Positions 38,881-50,443 of a DNA stretch of 64,000 nucleotides are shown in pieces. This DNA comes from Azolla caroliniana (lineage: Eukaryota > Polypodiophyta). A program made the translations under genes and the position numbers. Positions within the stretch are counted from its first letter, which is position 1. The number at the start of each line of letters is the position of its first letter. The DNA is taken from the NCBI GenBank assembly GCA_043228905.1, contig JBHGNT010000008.1, positions 11,036,001 through 11,100,000 of the forward strand, given 5' to 3'. Under the pieces are notes generated by a model. That model was not told the origin of the DNA. It did no database searches and worked only from the letters and a program-made list of their open reading frames with translations.

Positions 38881-39321
38881 AAATACTATTAGGCTTTTTC
38901 ATCAAATATCTTTAAAACACCATGCACCGCGATCAATCGACTCGATCGATCCGTCCGATTTCCATCCGTTCGGTTTGGCCCGGTTCGGTTCGCATCCCGA
39001 GGTCGCCGGATGCTAGTAACCGGGTTTGCCGACACCGGTCGGTCGCCAGTTGCCGGTTGCCGGTTCCGTCGCCGGTCGCCAAATGCCGGTTTTGTTGCCG
39101 GATGCCGGTCATCGTCCGTTTCCGTCACCGCATGCCAGTCACCGATCGCTGGATGCCATCACCGTCTGTCCATACGGTTCCGGCTCTATCGCCGTCCAAA
39201 AGCAATGAACTTGGCTACATCAATTTGTCAAGTCATTCAACTCATCCTTTCTATTCTCCACACATAGACACAAACATAATAGCTTTTCCTCTACCTTATA
39301 TATGGTCAGATCCTTATTAGT

Positions 39322-39437
39322 CCTGTGTATGTGGGATATCTCACAATTTTTTATTTTTCTCTTTTTATTTGCAAACTTTCCTGTGTATGTGGGATATCTC
39401 ACAATTTTTTATTTTTCTCTTTTTATTTGCAAACTTT
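39322..39437. repeat. 58-bp tandem duplication
   Basis: Two adjacent copies of a 58-bp AT-rich unit beginning CCTGTGTATGTGGGATATCT, apparently identical, so recent. No coding content. Confidence 0.9.
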
Positions 39438-39544
39438 CTACCCACATAACTTGACACTTAGATGTCCGTTTGTTATGTGGCAAAGTGCATTCAAAAGCTC
39501 TTCAAGACCTCTATCTTTTTGTACTTATTTAAAATAGTATCTTC

Positions 39545-42500
39545 ACTATTATTGTTTTATATTTCCTGAGACGAACCACACTCGATTTTGTACAGTCCAT
39601 GTAATTTTCACATCGTGGGCGAAAATCTTTATGACAACGGTCCTCATCTTTGCGATCGACGCAAACGTCTCATCGTAGTCGATGCCATGTTATTGCACGT
39701 AGCCTTTCACTACTAATCGGGCCTTGTATCGGTTGACCAAGTCGTCGGTGTTGTACTTGACCTTGTATACCCACCTACATCCGATCGGCTTCACTCCCTT
39801 CGGTGCGTCAACTAGGTCCCAGGTTTCATTCGCCGCCAATGCGTGCATCTCCTCCTCCATTGTGGCACGCCAATTTGCTTCCTTTGCCGCTTCTACGTAG
39901 CTCTCCGGCTCAGGCACTTCCGGTACACGCGTCATGTACACATAGTGATGTGCCATGTACTCGTTGTATCCGAACTGCACAACAGGGTTCTTTTGGCGGG
40001 TAGATCGGTGTAATTGCTCATTAGCCGATGTTGAGGCTTCGTTGGCCGATGCGAACTTCGCTCTCGAAGGCCCGTCATCGCTCTTCTCGGAGTCAGATTC
40101 ACATCGATCCGACTCGCCCTTATCCGTGCCATACTCTGGCATCTTCTTCTTCCCTTTTTCCTTGCGCGTAAACCGTCTCTTCGGCTTCTCGTGTGGGGGA
40201 ATGCACGACCAAGTCTCCACTACTCGCCGACTCTTCTTTGGACTGGTCAAACCAACCCAGTCGTTCGTTCGGTCCACTTAGCCGAAATGAAATCGGAGTC
40301 TCATCGAGGGTGTTGATTTCGTGGTCATCCGGAGTCATTTCAGCCTCGTTGACCTCATCATTAGAACTCAGGTCTAGAGGTCCGTAGTTGGAGTTGAGGT
40401 TCGGAGTCAGACGCAAGTATCAAGCTGTGGAGTCGTCAAACCCAACATCGCAGCTCGCGCGAGCTTCTTTGGTTCGGGGGTTCTAATACTTATAACCCTT
40501 CTGTTCGTCCGAATAACTGACCAAGTTACACTTCTTGGCTTTCGTGTCCAGCTTCCTCCATTTCTCCTTCGGCACATGCACATACGCAATGCTACCGAAA
40601 ACTCTCAAGTGTTGTTATTCGGATTCCTTCCCAAATACAACTCATGCGCTGACACCTTTTCTCCGATCCGATTTTGGAGGTAGACGGCAGTTCATACCGC
40701 TTCGGCCCAATAGAACTTGGGCAAGCTCTTTTCTTCCAGCATTGCCCGCGCCGGTTCCACAACCGACCGATTTTTTCTTTCGGCTACGCGGTTTTGCTCC
40801 GGCATATACCTGTAATTGAATTCGTGCCGAATTCCCATTTGTTGTAGATAACTGTTGAATTGGCCGGAAAAGTACTCTTTTCCGCCATCCGACCACAGGC
40901 ACATGATCTTTCTCCCTGTTTCCCTTTCTACGAAGCTTTTGAGGTCCCGGAAACAGTCAAAGACTTCAGTCTTCTTTTCAATGAGATAGATCCACGTGTG
41001 CCGCGTGTAGTCGTCGATTAAGGAGACAAAATATCGACTCCTGCCAAGACTAACGTTTTGTGCCGGCCCCCATACATCCGAATGTATCAAGTCGAGCTTG
41101 TTCCGGCTCCGGTTACGCTCGTTGGGGAAAGGAAGTCGATGTTGCTTCCCTAGCTGGCAGGCTTCACAAATTTGGGCAATCCGAACACAACTTGTTTCGA
41201 TTGCAGGTCCTGAAGCCTTTGATAGTTATCGTGGCCTATCCACTTGTGCCACAAGTTGAGATCTGACTCGACTTTTTGTCCTTTTACGAACATTGCGGTG
41301 CCAACGTCATCGGTGTTGAGGATAAACATCCTCCCGTCTCTGCGCCCTTTCGCAATAACTTGGCCTTCTTCCTCGATGAAGCACCCGAGATGCGTGAACC
41401 AGACATGCATCCCCTGGTCGACGATCTGCCTGACAGACACTAGATTCTTCATGATTGTTGAGACGTGTAACACGTTCATGAGTTTCCCTTTTTGCACGAC
41501 ATGGCTCAGGGGAACTTCACCGACATTCTCGATTGGATGCGGAGTGTCGTCTCCTGTTGCGACTCCTCCCGGTTGCATCGGTGTCTCAAGGTATGAGAAC
41601 CACTCCTTATGATTCATCATATGGTTTGACGCGCCAGAGTGAATGTACCACACCTCGTCCAATTTCGGGGTGGTCGTCTTCATCGAGTTTGCTTCGTATC
41701 TCGTCATGAAGGTTGCCCCCTTTCCGACTTTTTTGGATCCTTCGACATAGTGCGATCACTACCAATTTCCTTTACCTGTTTTTCCGGATCTGGATCCGGT
41801 TTTCTCCGAATCGGTGCACTTCTTCCAGCACTCGCTCTCCTTGTGGCCTTTCTTGCCATAGTACCAGCATTTCGTGACGGATTTCCCTTGCCGATTCTCG
41901 TCAGCTCGACTCCCCATGTTTCCGGAGGGTTCAGAATTGTTGTCGGCATCACTTCAGTGTCTTCTTCCTTGATCCCATCGGCTGCCTCCATTGCACACCG
42001 ACTCACCTCGTCCGCGATGACCACAGGGTCTATCTCCCTCCGTGTACAACATCTTGCTATCGGTGTGCGTACTCGTCAATGCACCCGCGTGGTTCTCCTC
42101 TATAAGGAGCATCGACTGTAGGTCGAAAATCGACGGCATATTCTCCCGTGTGCACACAACAGTTCGGAACGCTCCAAACTTCGACACCAGTTCCCCAAGA
42201 TAGCTCTGCACCATTTCTCCTTCCTTGACGTTCACATCAAAGGAGGCTAAGGAGTCGCATATATCTTTGATCTTTGAGGTGTAATCAACCACCTACAAAT
42301 TGCGTTGTCGCAAGTTGCTTAGCTCCTGTCGGAGTTGGAGCTTTCTAGCTATGGTGCTTGTGGCGAAAATCTTTTTCAGAGTTCCCTAAGCATCCTTCGG
42401 CGTTCTCGCATCCCGAATATAGGTCAGAAGTTATTCGCCCAAACAAGATGCGTAGCAATAGAGAACTTTGCTCGCTGACTATTCCCAAGCCAGGAAGTCT

Positions 42501-42643
42501 TTGTGTGTTGAATCAAGTGTTGTGTCATTTGCTCCGTCGACATAGGTTCAATATCCATGCCCGAGCAGGTACTGGTGCATCTTGTACGACCAAGATGCAT
42601 AGTTGTTTCTGTCGAGCTTCTCGGTCGGAAGCTTGCTAGCCAT
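39545..42643 (-). pseudogene. copia K gag, protease, integrase and start of RT
   Basis: Minus strand from ATG at 42643 (MASKLPTEKLDRNNYASW). Gag (VQSYLGELVSKFGAFR), protease with SGASNHM, GAG-pre-integrase (LWHKWIGHDNYQRLQDL), integrase core (IHSDVWGPA, SDGGKEYF, NRVAERKN), linker (RQKNPVVQFGYNEYMAHHY) and RT start (ETWDLVDAPKGVKPIGCRWV, DYDETFASIAKM) ending near 39600. Many stops, several of them TAG or Trp-to-stop. It lacks the parts (RT core, RNase H, 3' LTR) that J has, so J and K may be two ends of one old element. Confidence 0.8.
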
Positions 42644-42733
42644 GCCTCTATCCATTCGGTTTTTTTCTATTCTTTTCGAAGGTTAGGTTTTCTTCTCGAG
42701 CTAAGGTCGGCTGCAAAGGTTCTCAACCCTCAT

Positions 42734-42745
42734 GCTCTGATACCA
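42734..42745 (-). other. primer-binding site of copia K
   Basis: TGGTATCAGAGC on the minus strand, directly next to the LTR; complement of initiator tRNA-Met. Confidence 0.9.
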
Positions 42746-43207
42746 TGTAAAAAGAATTATGTGCGAAAGCAACAGAAAACCGAACGTAGGAAAAAACACA
42801 GGTTTAATGGAAAGATTGGACTCACACAGTACACGGGAGAGATAGAGAGAGAGAGGGAGAGAGAATCAATACACACCACTCTTTCTAAAAATAATACTTA
42901 GTCTGTACATAGGATGTGCTCAGTGAGCACTTTTATACAAGTCCATACGGACTAACAGAAGCACTGACACATACTTCAGTGCTCATAACTAAGCTCTACA
43001 CTAACTCCCAAAATATATTCCTACTCGGAATATCTTTCCAACGGCCTCGCGGTTTATGCACCACTACGGCTTCTCATTGCGCACCGGTTTGCGTACCGGT
43101 TTACGCACCCGGTTTACACACTGGTTCGGCCTAACCGATTGGTCCCAACCGATCCGGTTCTTGACTTGCACAACCGATCCGGCCAATGTTGAGCTTGAAT
43201 CTCAACA
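42746..43207 (-). repeat. 5' LTR of copia K
   Basis: 462 bp, TGTAAAAAG to CTCAACA on the plus strand, homologous to the J LTR. It adjoins the PBS at 42745, confirming that it is a 5' LTR. Confidence 0.88.
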
Positions 43208-43863
43208 CTTTTGGCAACAAGTTGTCCACCCATGATTTTTTGGGGTGAAATTGACACAACAAAAGGTGACAATGTCTTTGCAACCGTTGGCCATTTACAA
43301 TAATCCAAGATTGACGGTCTGTTGCAACCACATTAATTATGACATTATATGATGTCCAACATTTATCAATCACTATCGCATTTGGCGTCACCATGGGAAT
43401 CCTTGCAAATATGACTTCAAGTAAGTTTCTAATGCGACTTGCTCATGGTTTGACCCCTTATCAGAACTACAACACATGAACCATAACAAGATCCCAATTC
43501 CCATGGCGTTGGGGACAACAATTGCATATATTGCCAACACGAATTGGTTTGTTTTAAATGTCGACTCAATTGCGCAAGAGTTGTTTAGGGTCATTTACAA
43601 CCGTTGCCCATTTACAATAATCCAAGATTGACGGTCTATTGCAACCACATTAATTATGACATTATATGATATCCAACATTTATCAATCACTATCGCATTT
43701 AGCGTCACCATGGGAATCCCTGCAAATATGACTTCAAGTAAGTTTCTAATGTGACTTGCTCATGGTTTGACCCCTTATCAAAACTACAACACATGAACCA
43801 TAACAAGATCCCAATTCCCATGGCGTTGGGGACAACAACTGCATATATTGCCAACACGAATTG
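43208..43863 (-). repeat. 317-bp tandem repeat array, left part; possible MULE-like transposase fragment
   Basis: Units start at 43281 and 43598 (CAACCGTTG) and, after copia I is removed, at 49585; the period is 317 bp each time. On the minus strand, frames read VLAIYAIVVPNAMGIGILLW, PNAIVIDKCWTSYNVI and, only at 43280-43208, LLLCQFHPKKSWVDNLLPK. This arrangement recalls a MULE-type transposase core, but it is a recollection, not a search. The unit length is not a multiple of three, so the array cannot be a repeated protein domain in one frame. Confidence 0.6.
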
Positions 43864-44669
43864 TGTTGGGAGACAGGTCCCTCCGGATGGGAAGGAAGAA
43901 GAAGAACAGTGCCGACGAACAAACTCGGCTGAAGCTGAAACGGTATGAGGAGTACCCGGCTACGGAGAGCCGGATGATACAGACCCGGTGAGGACCGGAT
44001 GAGGAGTACCCGGCTACGGAGAGCCGGATGATGCAGTCCCTGTGAAGACCGGATGAGGAGTTCCCGGCTACGGAGAGCCGGATGATACAGTCCCGGTGAA
44101 GACCGGATGAGGAGTACTCGGCTACGGAAAGCCGGATGATACAGGTCCGGTATGAACCGGATGAGGAGTACCCGGCTACAGAGAGCCGGATGGTGCAAAA
44201 CCGGTGAGAACCGGAGGAAGAGACATATTCATAAATATGTTTCTGAGAGCCCATCGAGGATATATTTGTAAATAGCCGAAAAGTCATATTAGTATAAATA
44301 TGACTTAGGGCAAACTTTTAGTTGTTGTTGTCATTCTTCCTTGTTGGTGCAAGAAGAAGAGAGAGAACGTAATAGTGTACAGAGAGAGAGAGAGAGAAAG
44401 AGGTCGTTGCCTTTGTTGTAACCGCCACGTGTGGCGAAGATCTGTGAGCACAAGGTCATTGCCTCAGTGAACTCACTGTTGTACATTCTAACATAGTGAC
44501 AGTTTGCAGCCTGTGGGCTGCCGTGGTTTTTCCCTCTTTGGGTTTTCCACGTAAACCTCCTGTGTATCTTCCTCTCCTTTGTGTCGTGTTTTATTTCCCG
44601 TTTTCTGTGTATCATTCTACGCTCGGTTGTGGCCGAGCGTCGCGCATAAGGAACGTCGGGTTCCTGTCA
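43864..44669 (+). repeat. 5' LTR of copia I
   Basis: 806 bp, TGTTGGGAGACAGG to TTCCTGTCA. Five 54-bp U3 units (about 43948-44217) and TATAAATA at 44293-44300 within the inverted repeat AAGTCATATT/AATATGACTT. It is longer than the 3' LTR mainly because of about 33 extra bases near 43915. Confidence 0.93.
43948..44217 (+). repeat. 54-bp tandem repeats in the U3 of copia I
   Basis: Five units with the core CCGGCTACGGAGAGCCGG, a perfect six-base-pair inverted repeat around ACGGAG. The 3' LTR has five matching units at about 48804-49078. The H LTRs have four and three. Confidence 0.9.
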
Positions 44670-44671
44670 AG

Positions 44672-44683
44672 TGATATCAGAGC
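44672..44683 (+). other. primer-binding site of copia I
   Basis: TGATATCAGAGC, one base away from the initiator tRNA-Met complement TGGTATCAGAGC present in H. Confidence 0.85.
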
Positions 44684-44699
44684 GAAATCGACACAGAAA

Positions 44700-47600
44700 A
44701 TGGACGAATCATTTGGCGGCATGTTCAAGCTCATCGGCTCCAACTATTCAGTATGGAAGTCGAAGATGAGGGACATGCTCATTGTTAAAGACATCTGGCT
44801 GCCGGTTTAGTTCGGGGACAAGAGACCGGACAAAATCGACGCCGCGATATGGGAGGTGATGCACATGAAGACAATGGCGTACATACGGTGCTTCATCGAC
44901 ATGAGCCTATACAACAACTTCAATGAAGAGAGCAAGGCTCATGAGCTCTGAGAGAAGATCGGCATAATGTTTCAAAACAAAAATGCTGTTAATCAGGTTT
45001 CGGTATTCCGGAAGCTAGTAAGACTCCGGTACCAAGATGGCTCCAGCATGGCGGAGCATATGAATGCCTTCCAGGGGCTGATACACTAGGCAACGTCATT
45101 GGAAGTACCTCTTGCCGATGAGGTACTAGCGCTACTCCTGCTCGATTCCCTCCCGGATAGCTGGGAGATGTTGGTTGTCACTTTGGGCAACGCCGGGCCG
45201 GAAGGAAAACGGTTATCCCTAGCAAGAGTAAAGTCGAGCTTGCTAGATGAGGAGGCGCGTCGGAAAGAAAAAGATATGAGCTCCAACTCCAAAGCGCTTC
45301 TTACCGAATCGGAACGCGGAAGACATAGAAACCGTAGTCCCCAGAACCGGGAGAAGTCGGGGACACGGTCAAAGTCAAGGGGGAGGCCTACTTGCTTCTA
45401 TTGCGGCAAGCCGGGACACTTCCAAAAGAGCTGTCGGCATTTTCGTAAAGACAAGGAAACCGACGGTACTGATTTGAAGCAAACCCCGGACCGGAATGGT
45501 AAAGACCGGAAGGGGACGGACTGGAAGGGAACGACGGCAATCGCGGCAAGTGAAGAAGAGTTGATGCTCATCACCGAGGAGAGTGAGATAAACCTTGCCG
45601 GCGACGAGATGACCTGGGTGGTAGACTCCGAAGCGTCGTTCCACCTTACCCCGGACCGGAAATGCTTCTCATCCTACTCAGCCGGTGACCACGGCTGTGT
45701 CCGGATGGGAAATGAAGGTACATGCCGAATTATCGGCATAGGAGACGTGTGGCTGTCAACACCAACCGGATGCAAGTTGCTATTGAAGGATGTCCGACAC
45801 GTTCCGGAGGTTCGTCTGAACCTGATATCAACCGGTCGGCTAGATGATGAAGGCTACATGGGTAGCATCCGGAACGGGGTCATGAAGTTCAGCAAAGGGA
45901 GCCTAATTGTGGCTCGGGCCCGGAAGGTCAACACACTGTACCTGATGAATGCCCGGTTATGTCCGGAAGAAGTGAACGTGGCATCCGACACTGCCGGTGA
46001 GCTGTGGCAGAAGAGGCTGTGTCATATGAGCGAGAAGGGGATGAAGAGGCTTGCAGATGACGACCTCATTCCAGTGAAGAACGTGCACTTAGAGAAGTGC
46101 ACTGATTGTCTGGCCGATAAGCAGAACCGGACCTCCTTTCAATCAAGGCCACCGATGAGACGTAATGCACCACTGGAGTTGGTGCATACGGATGTGTGTC
46201 AAGTAGACACGAAGTCACATGCCGGAGTGCAGTACTTCGTGACGTTCATAGATGACCACAGCCGGAAGTTGTGGGCCACACCGTTGAAGACAAAGGATTA
46301 GGTGTTATCCGTCTTCAAAGAGCTCCACGCGAGAGTGGAACGAGAAACCGGCTGGAAGCTGAAGGCGGTTCGAGCAGACAACGGAGGAGAATACCGGGTG
46401 CAGTTCGAGGAGTACTGCCGCTCGAAGGGAATCCGGCTCGAATTTACCGTGCCGAAGACGCCGGAACTAAACGGACTGGCCGAGAGGATGAACCAGAACA
46501 TAATGGAGAGGGTCCGGAGTATGCTAGTGCATGCAAAACTACCCAAGAAGTTTTGGGCTGAGGCACTGTCGACGGCGACATACGTGATAAATATATCACC
46601 CTCAGTACCCTTGGACGGAGACACGCCACAGAGACTGTGGACCGGTAAGGAAGTATCCTACCGGCATCTGAAGGTATTCGGGTGTCTCGCGTATGTGCAT
46701 GTAGCTAAGAACCGGAGAGGAAAGCTAGATCCAAAGACCCGGCCATGCATATTCCTCGGTTACGGTGACGATGAGTTCGGCTACCGAGTGTGGGACCCAG
46801 TCGACAAGAAGGTATTCCGGAGTTGAGATATTATCTTCATGGAGGACAAGACGCTCACCAACTGAGAGTCGGAGAAGAAGATAATGAACTCCGAGTCGAC
46901 TGGGAAGGATCGACTCTACGATGAGCAGACCCAACCGGCGAGAGACCGGTTAGCACTCGAGGAACCAGCCGGTTATGGTGAGGATACCGAACCGGCAGAA
47001 GAAGAAGTAGAGGAAGCTGAGACCGGAACCGGCCAAGACCCCTAATCAGATTCGGATGAAGAGCAAATGGAGGAGCCGGTTACCGAAGCCCGAAGACGTA
47101 GATATCCTCTCAGAGAGAGGAGGGCGCCCCAGAGATTTCCGGATGCTGAGCATGTTCTGCTGACCGATGAGGGGGAGCCGGAAAGCTTCGAAGAAGCGAA
47201 GGAAGACACCCACAGCCGAAAATGGTTAAGTGCCATGCAGATTGAGATGGATTCCCTGCATGAAAACCATACGTACGAATTGGTGGAGCTGCCAAAAGGA
47301 AAGCGGGCACTCCGAAACAAGTGGGTGTACATGTTGAAACCGGGAGATGCCGGCAACCCCCCGAGATACAAAGCCAAGATCGTGGTGAAGGGGTTCCCGC
47401 AGAAGAAGGGCGTGGACTTCGACGAGATATTTGCCCCGGTAGTAAAGATGACCTCCATCCGGACGGTGCTGAGTATAGTAGCAAGCATGGACCTCGAGGT
47501 AGAGCAGCTAGACGTGAAGATGGCATTCCTTCACGGCGACCTCGAAGAGGAGATCTACATGAAGCAACCGGAAGGATTTGTCGAGAAAGGGAAGGAGCAC

Positions 47601-48745
47601 CTGGTATGCCGGTTGAAGAAGAGCCTGTACGGACTGAAGTAGGCTCCCCGGCAATGGTACCGGAAATTCGACTCCTTCATGACCGATCAAGGGTACCACA
47701 AGACGCAGGCCGATCACTGCGTGTTTGTGAAGAAGTTCGAAGGAGGGGACTTCTGATACTCCTCCTGTACGTGGATGACATGTTGATCGTCGGACGAGAC
47801 CAAGTAAAAATACGGATGCTGAAGAAGGCTCTCAACCGGACCTTCTCAATGAAAGACTTGGGTCCGGCAAGACAGATGCTGGGGATGCACATCATTCGGA
47901 ACCGGTCAGCAAAGCAATTATGGCTGTCACAGGAGAAGTATGTGACAAAGGTGCTTCACCGGTTCAACATGTCAAAAGCGAAGCCGGTAGGATCAACACT
48001 TCCGGCAAACTGCAAGCTATCCGGCAAGCAAAGCCCGAAGACGAAGGCAGAGAAGGCGGAAATGATGAAGATCCCATATGCCTCTGCCATCGGGAGCTTG
48101 ATGTACGCAATGGTGTGTACCCGACCGGATATAGGATACGCAGTCGAGGTGGTGAGCCGGTTCATGAGTAATCTCGGCAAGGAGCACTGGAACGCAGTCA
48201 AATGGATACTCCGGTATTTGAAGGGCACTTCAAATATGTGTCTCCGATTCGGCTCCGGAAAACCTCAACTGGACGGTTTCACCGATTCGGACATGTCAGC
48301 TGATGTGGATACCAGCCGGTCTACATCCGGGTATGTGATGACATATGCAGGGGGAGCTGTTTCGTGGCAGTCGAGGCTGCAGAAGACGGTTGCATTGTCA
48401 ACCACAGAGGCGGAGTACATGGCGGCTGTGGAAGCCGGCAAGGAAATTTTATGGATGAAGGACTTCATCGAAGAGCTCGGTATATGACAAGAGGAATACC
48501 GACTCTATTGCGACAGTCAAAGTGCTATCCACCTTGCTAAGAATGCGGCCTACCATTCCCGGACAAAGCATATCCAGTGGAGGTATCACTGGATCTGGGA
48601 AAGAGTAGATGATCAGGAGTTCGCATTGACAAAGATCCACACGGCCGAGAACGGGTCAGATATGCTGACCAAAGTGCTGACACCCGACAAGCTGGATGCA
48701 TGCCGGAAGAGAATCGGACTGGTAAGACACCCCATGCTGGAGTGA
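44700..48745 (+). pseudogene. copia I gag-pol, decayed
   Basis: From ATG at 44700 (MDESFGGMFKL) to TGA at 48743-48745. Gag, intact CCHC knuckle (CFYCGKPGHFQKSC), protease with the active site changed from DSGAS to DSEAS, integrase (HTDVCQV, RADNGGEY, GLAERMN), RT (LLYVDDMLIVG) and RNase H (TTEAEYM, CDSQSAIH). Stops: TAG near 44808, TGA 44949, TAG near 45088, TAG near 46300, TGA near 46825 and 46863, TAA near 47043, TAG near 47641, TGA near 48485; a one-base deletion lies near 47755. The first TAG and the one after KTKD are at the same codons as in copia H. Confidence 0.9.
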
Positions 48746-48755
48746 AGGGGGAGTT

Positions 48756-49528
48756 TGTTGGGAGACAGGTCCCTCCGGATGGGAAGGAAGAAGAAGAAAC
48801 GGTCTGAGGAGTACCCGGCTACGGAGAGCCGGATGATACAGACCCGGTGAGGACCGGATGAGGAGTACCCGGCTACGGAGAGCCGGATGATGCAGTCCCT
48901 GTGAAGACCGGATGAGGAGTACCCGGCTACGGAGAGCCGGATGATACAGTCCCGGTGAAGACCGGATGAGGAGTACTCGGCTACGGAAAGCCGGATGATA
49001 CAGGTCCGGTATGAACCGGATGAGGAGTACCCGGCTACAGAGAGCCGGATGGTGCAAAACCGGTGAGAACCGGAGGAAGAGACATATTCATAAATATGTT
49101 TCTGAGAGCCCATCGAGGATATATTTGTAAATAGCCGAAAAGTCATATTAGTATAAATATGACTTAGGGCAAACTTTTAGTTGTTGTTGTCATTCTTCCT
49201 TGTTGGTGCAAGAAGAAGAGAGAGCACGTAATAGTGTACAGAGAGAGAGAGAGAGAAAGAGGTCGTTGCCTCTGTTGTAACCGCCGCGTGTGGCGAAGAT
49301 CTGTGAGCACGAGGTCGTTGCCTTAGTGAACTCACTGTTGTACATTCTAACATAGTGATAGTTTGCAGCCTGTTGGCTGCCGTGGTTTTTCCCTCTTTGG
49401 GTTTTTCACGTAAACCTCTTGTGTATCTTCCTCTCCTTTGTGTCGTGTTTTATTTCCCGTTTTCTGTGTATCATTCTACGCTCAGTTGTGGCCGAGGGTC
49501 GCGCATAAGGAACGTCGGGTTCCTGTCA
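48756..49528 (+). repeat. 3' LTR of copia I
   Basis: 773 bp, high identity to the 5' LTR apart from the deletion noted there. TATAAATA at 49152-49159. Followed by the TSD AATTG. Confidence 0.93.
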
Positions 49529-49847
49529 AATTGGTTTGTTTTACATGTCGAGTCAATTGCGCAAGAGTTGTTTAGGGTCATTTACAACCGTTGCCCATTT
49601 ACAATAATCCAAGATTGACGGTCTATTGCAACCACATTAATTATGACATTATATGATGTCCAACATTTATCAATCACTATCGCATTTGGTGTCACCATGG
49701 GAATCCTTGCAAATATGACTTCAAGTAAGTTTCTAATGCGACTTGCTCATGGTTTGACCCCTTATCAGAACTACAACACATGTACCATAACAAGATCCCA
49801 ATTCCCATGGCGTTGGGGACAACAACTACATATAATGCCAACACGAA
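49529..49847 (-). repeat. 317-bp tandem repeat array, right part
   Basis: End of unit 2 (to 49584) and most of unit 3 (49585-49847). It breaks off at ACACGAA, where GGTTTAGG-type repeats begin. Confidence 0.85.
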
Positions 49848-50440
49848 GGTTTAGGCTTAGCCGGTTTGGCCTGATCCAAGCCAAACCGGTTAAGCCTAAA
49901 CCGGTTTAGGGGTTCTCAAACCTGAACCAAACCGATCCCTAAATCGGTTTAGGCTAAACCGGCTTAGCCTAAACCAGTTTGTGAACCAGTTTGGTAAACG
50001 GCTTATAAACTGGTTTGGAAACCTCCCTCTCTCTCTCACGTTTGTGTAGTTCTCCCTCACCCTCTCTCTCTCTCTCTCTCTCCCCCCCCCCACCTCCCTC
50101 CCTCCCACTCTCTCTCACATTTGTGTGGTCTCTCTCTCTCTTCCATTGTCTATTGTTTCCCTCCATCACTTTCTGTGTGTGTCTCTCTCTCCCACTATCT
50201 ATTGTCTCCCTCCCTCACTTTCTCTGTGTGTGTGTGTGTCTCTCTCTCTCTAAAGTTTCTAAATGGCTTAACGGTTTCTAAATAGCTTAACCAGTTTGAG
50301 CCAGTTTGGCAAGGCTCAAGCCAAGCCGAACCGAGCTCAAACTATTTAGTCAAGCTCAAACTTGAGCCGAGCCGAGTTGAGCTGTTAAGCCGCTTTAAAC
50401 TGGTTTAGCTTAACGGTTTAGGCTTGAGTTGAGCCGTTGT
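49848..50440. repeat. low-complexity and interspersed-repeat DNA
   Basis: No gene. 49848-50010 is rich in AACCGGTTTAGG-like motifs in both orientations. 50020-50255 consists of CT and GT microsatellites with a short C run. 50270-50440 has AGCCGAGCC/GAGCTCAAAC-type degenerate repeats in both orientations. The mirrored motifs at the two ends suggest a fold-back or MITE-like unit with a central microsatellite, but I cannot define termini. Confidence 0.5.
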
Positions 50441-50443
50441 TGA

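Larger units (their letters stand above)
38401..39544. other. 1.1 kb unassigned insert between copia halves J and K
   Basis: No gene. It contains GA-rich purine stretches (38425-38500), a cluster of ATGCAT/CATGCA motifs (38630-38720), the tRNA-like sequence at 38795-38880, a GC-rich stretch of degenerate GTCGCCGGATGCCGGT-like short repeats (38930-39190) and a 58-bp tandem duplication (39322-39437). It separates RT sequences that would be adjacent in one element, so it is probably a secondary insertion, perhaps a non-autonomous element or a patchwork of them. Confidence 0.5.
43859..49533 (+). mobile_element. Ty1/copia element I
   Basis: 43864-49528 with TSD AATTG on both sides (43859-43863, 49529-49533). 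Order: 5' LTR, PBS, gag-pol remnant, polypurine tract GAAGGGGGAGTT (48744-48755), 3' LTR. Same family as copia H, opposite orientation. It split the 317-bp array. Confidence 0.95.

Noticed and set aside
38889-39320. Arg/Pro/Ser-rich ORFs in the J-K spacer
   Set aside because: Caused by GC-rich short repeats open in several frames at once; no recognisable protein.
49848-50010. Telomere-like TTTAGG motifs
   Set aside because: They are scattered in both orientations and mixed with AACCGG; there is no TTTAGGG tandem run.
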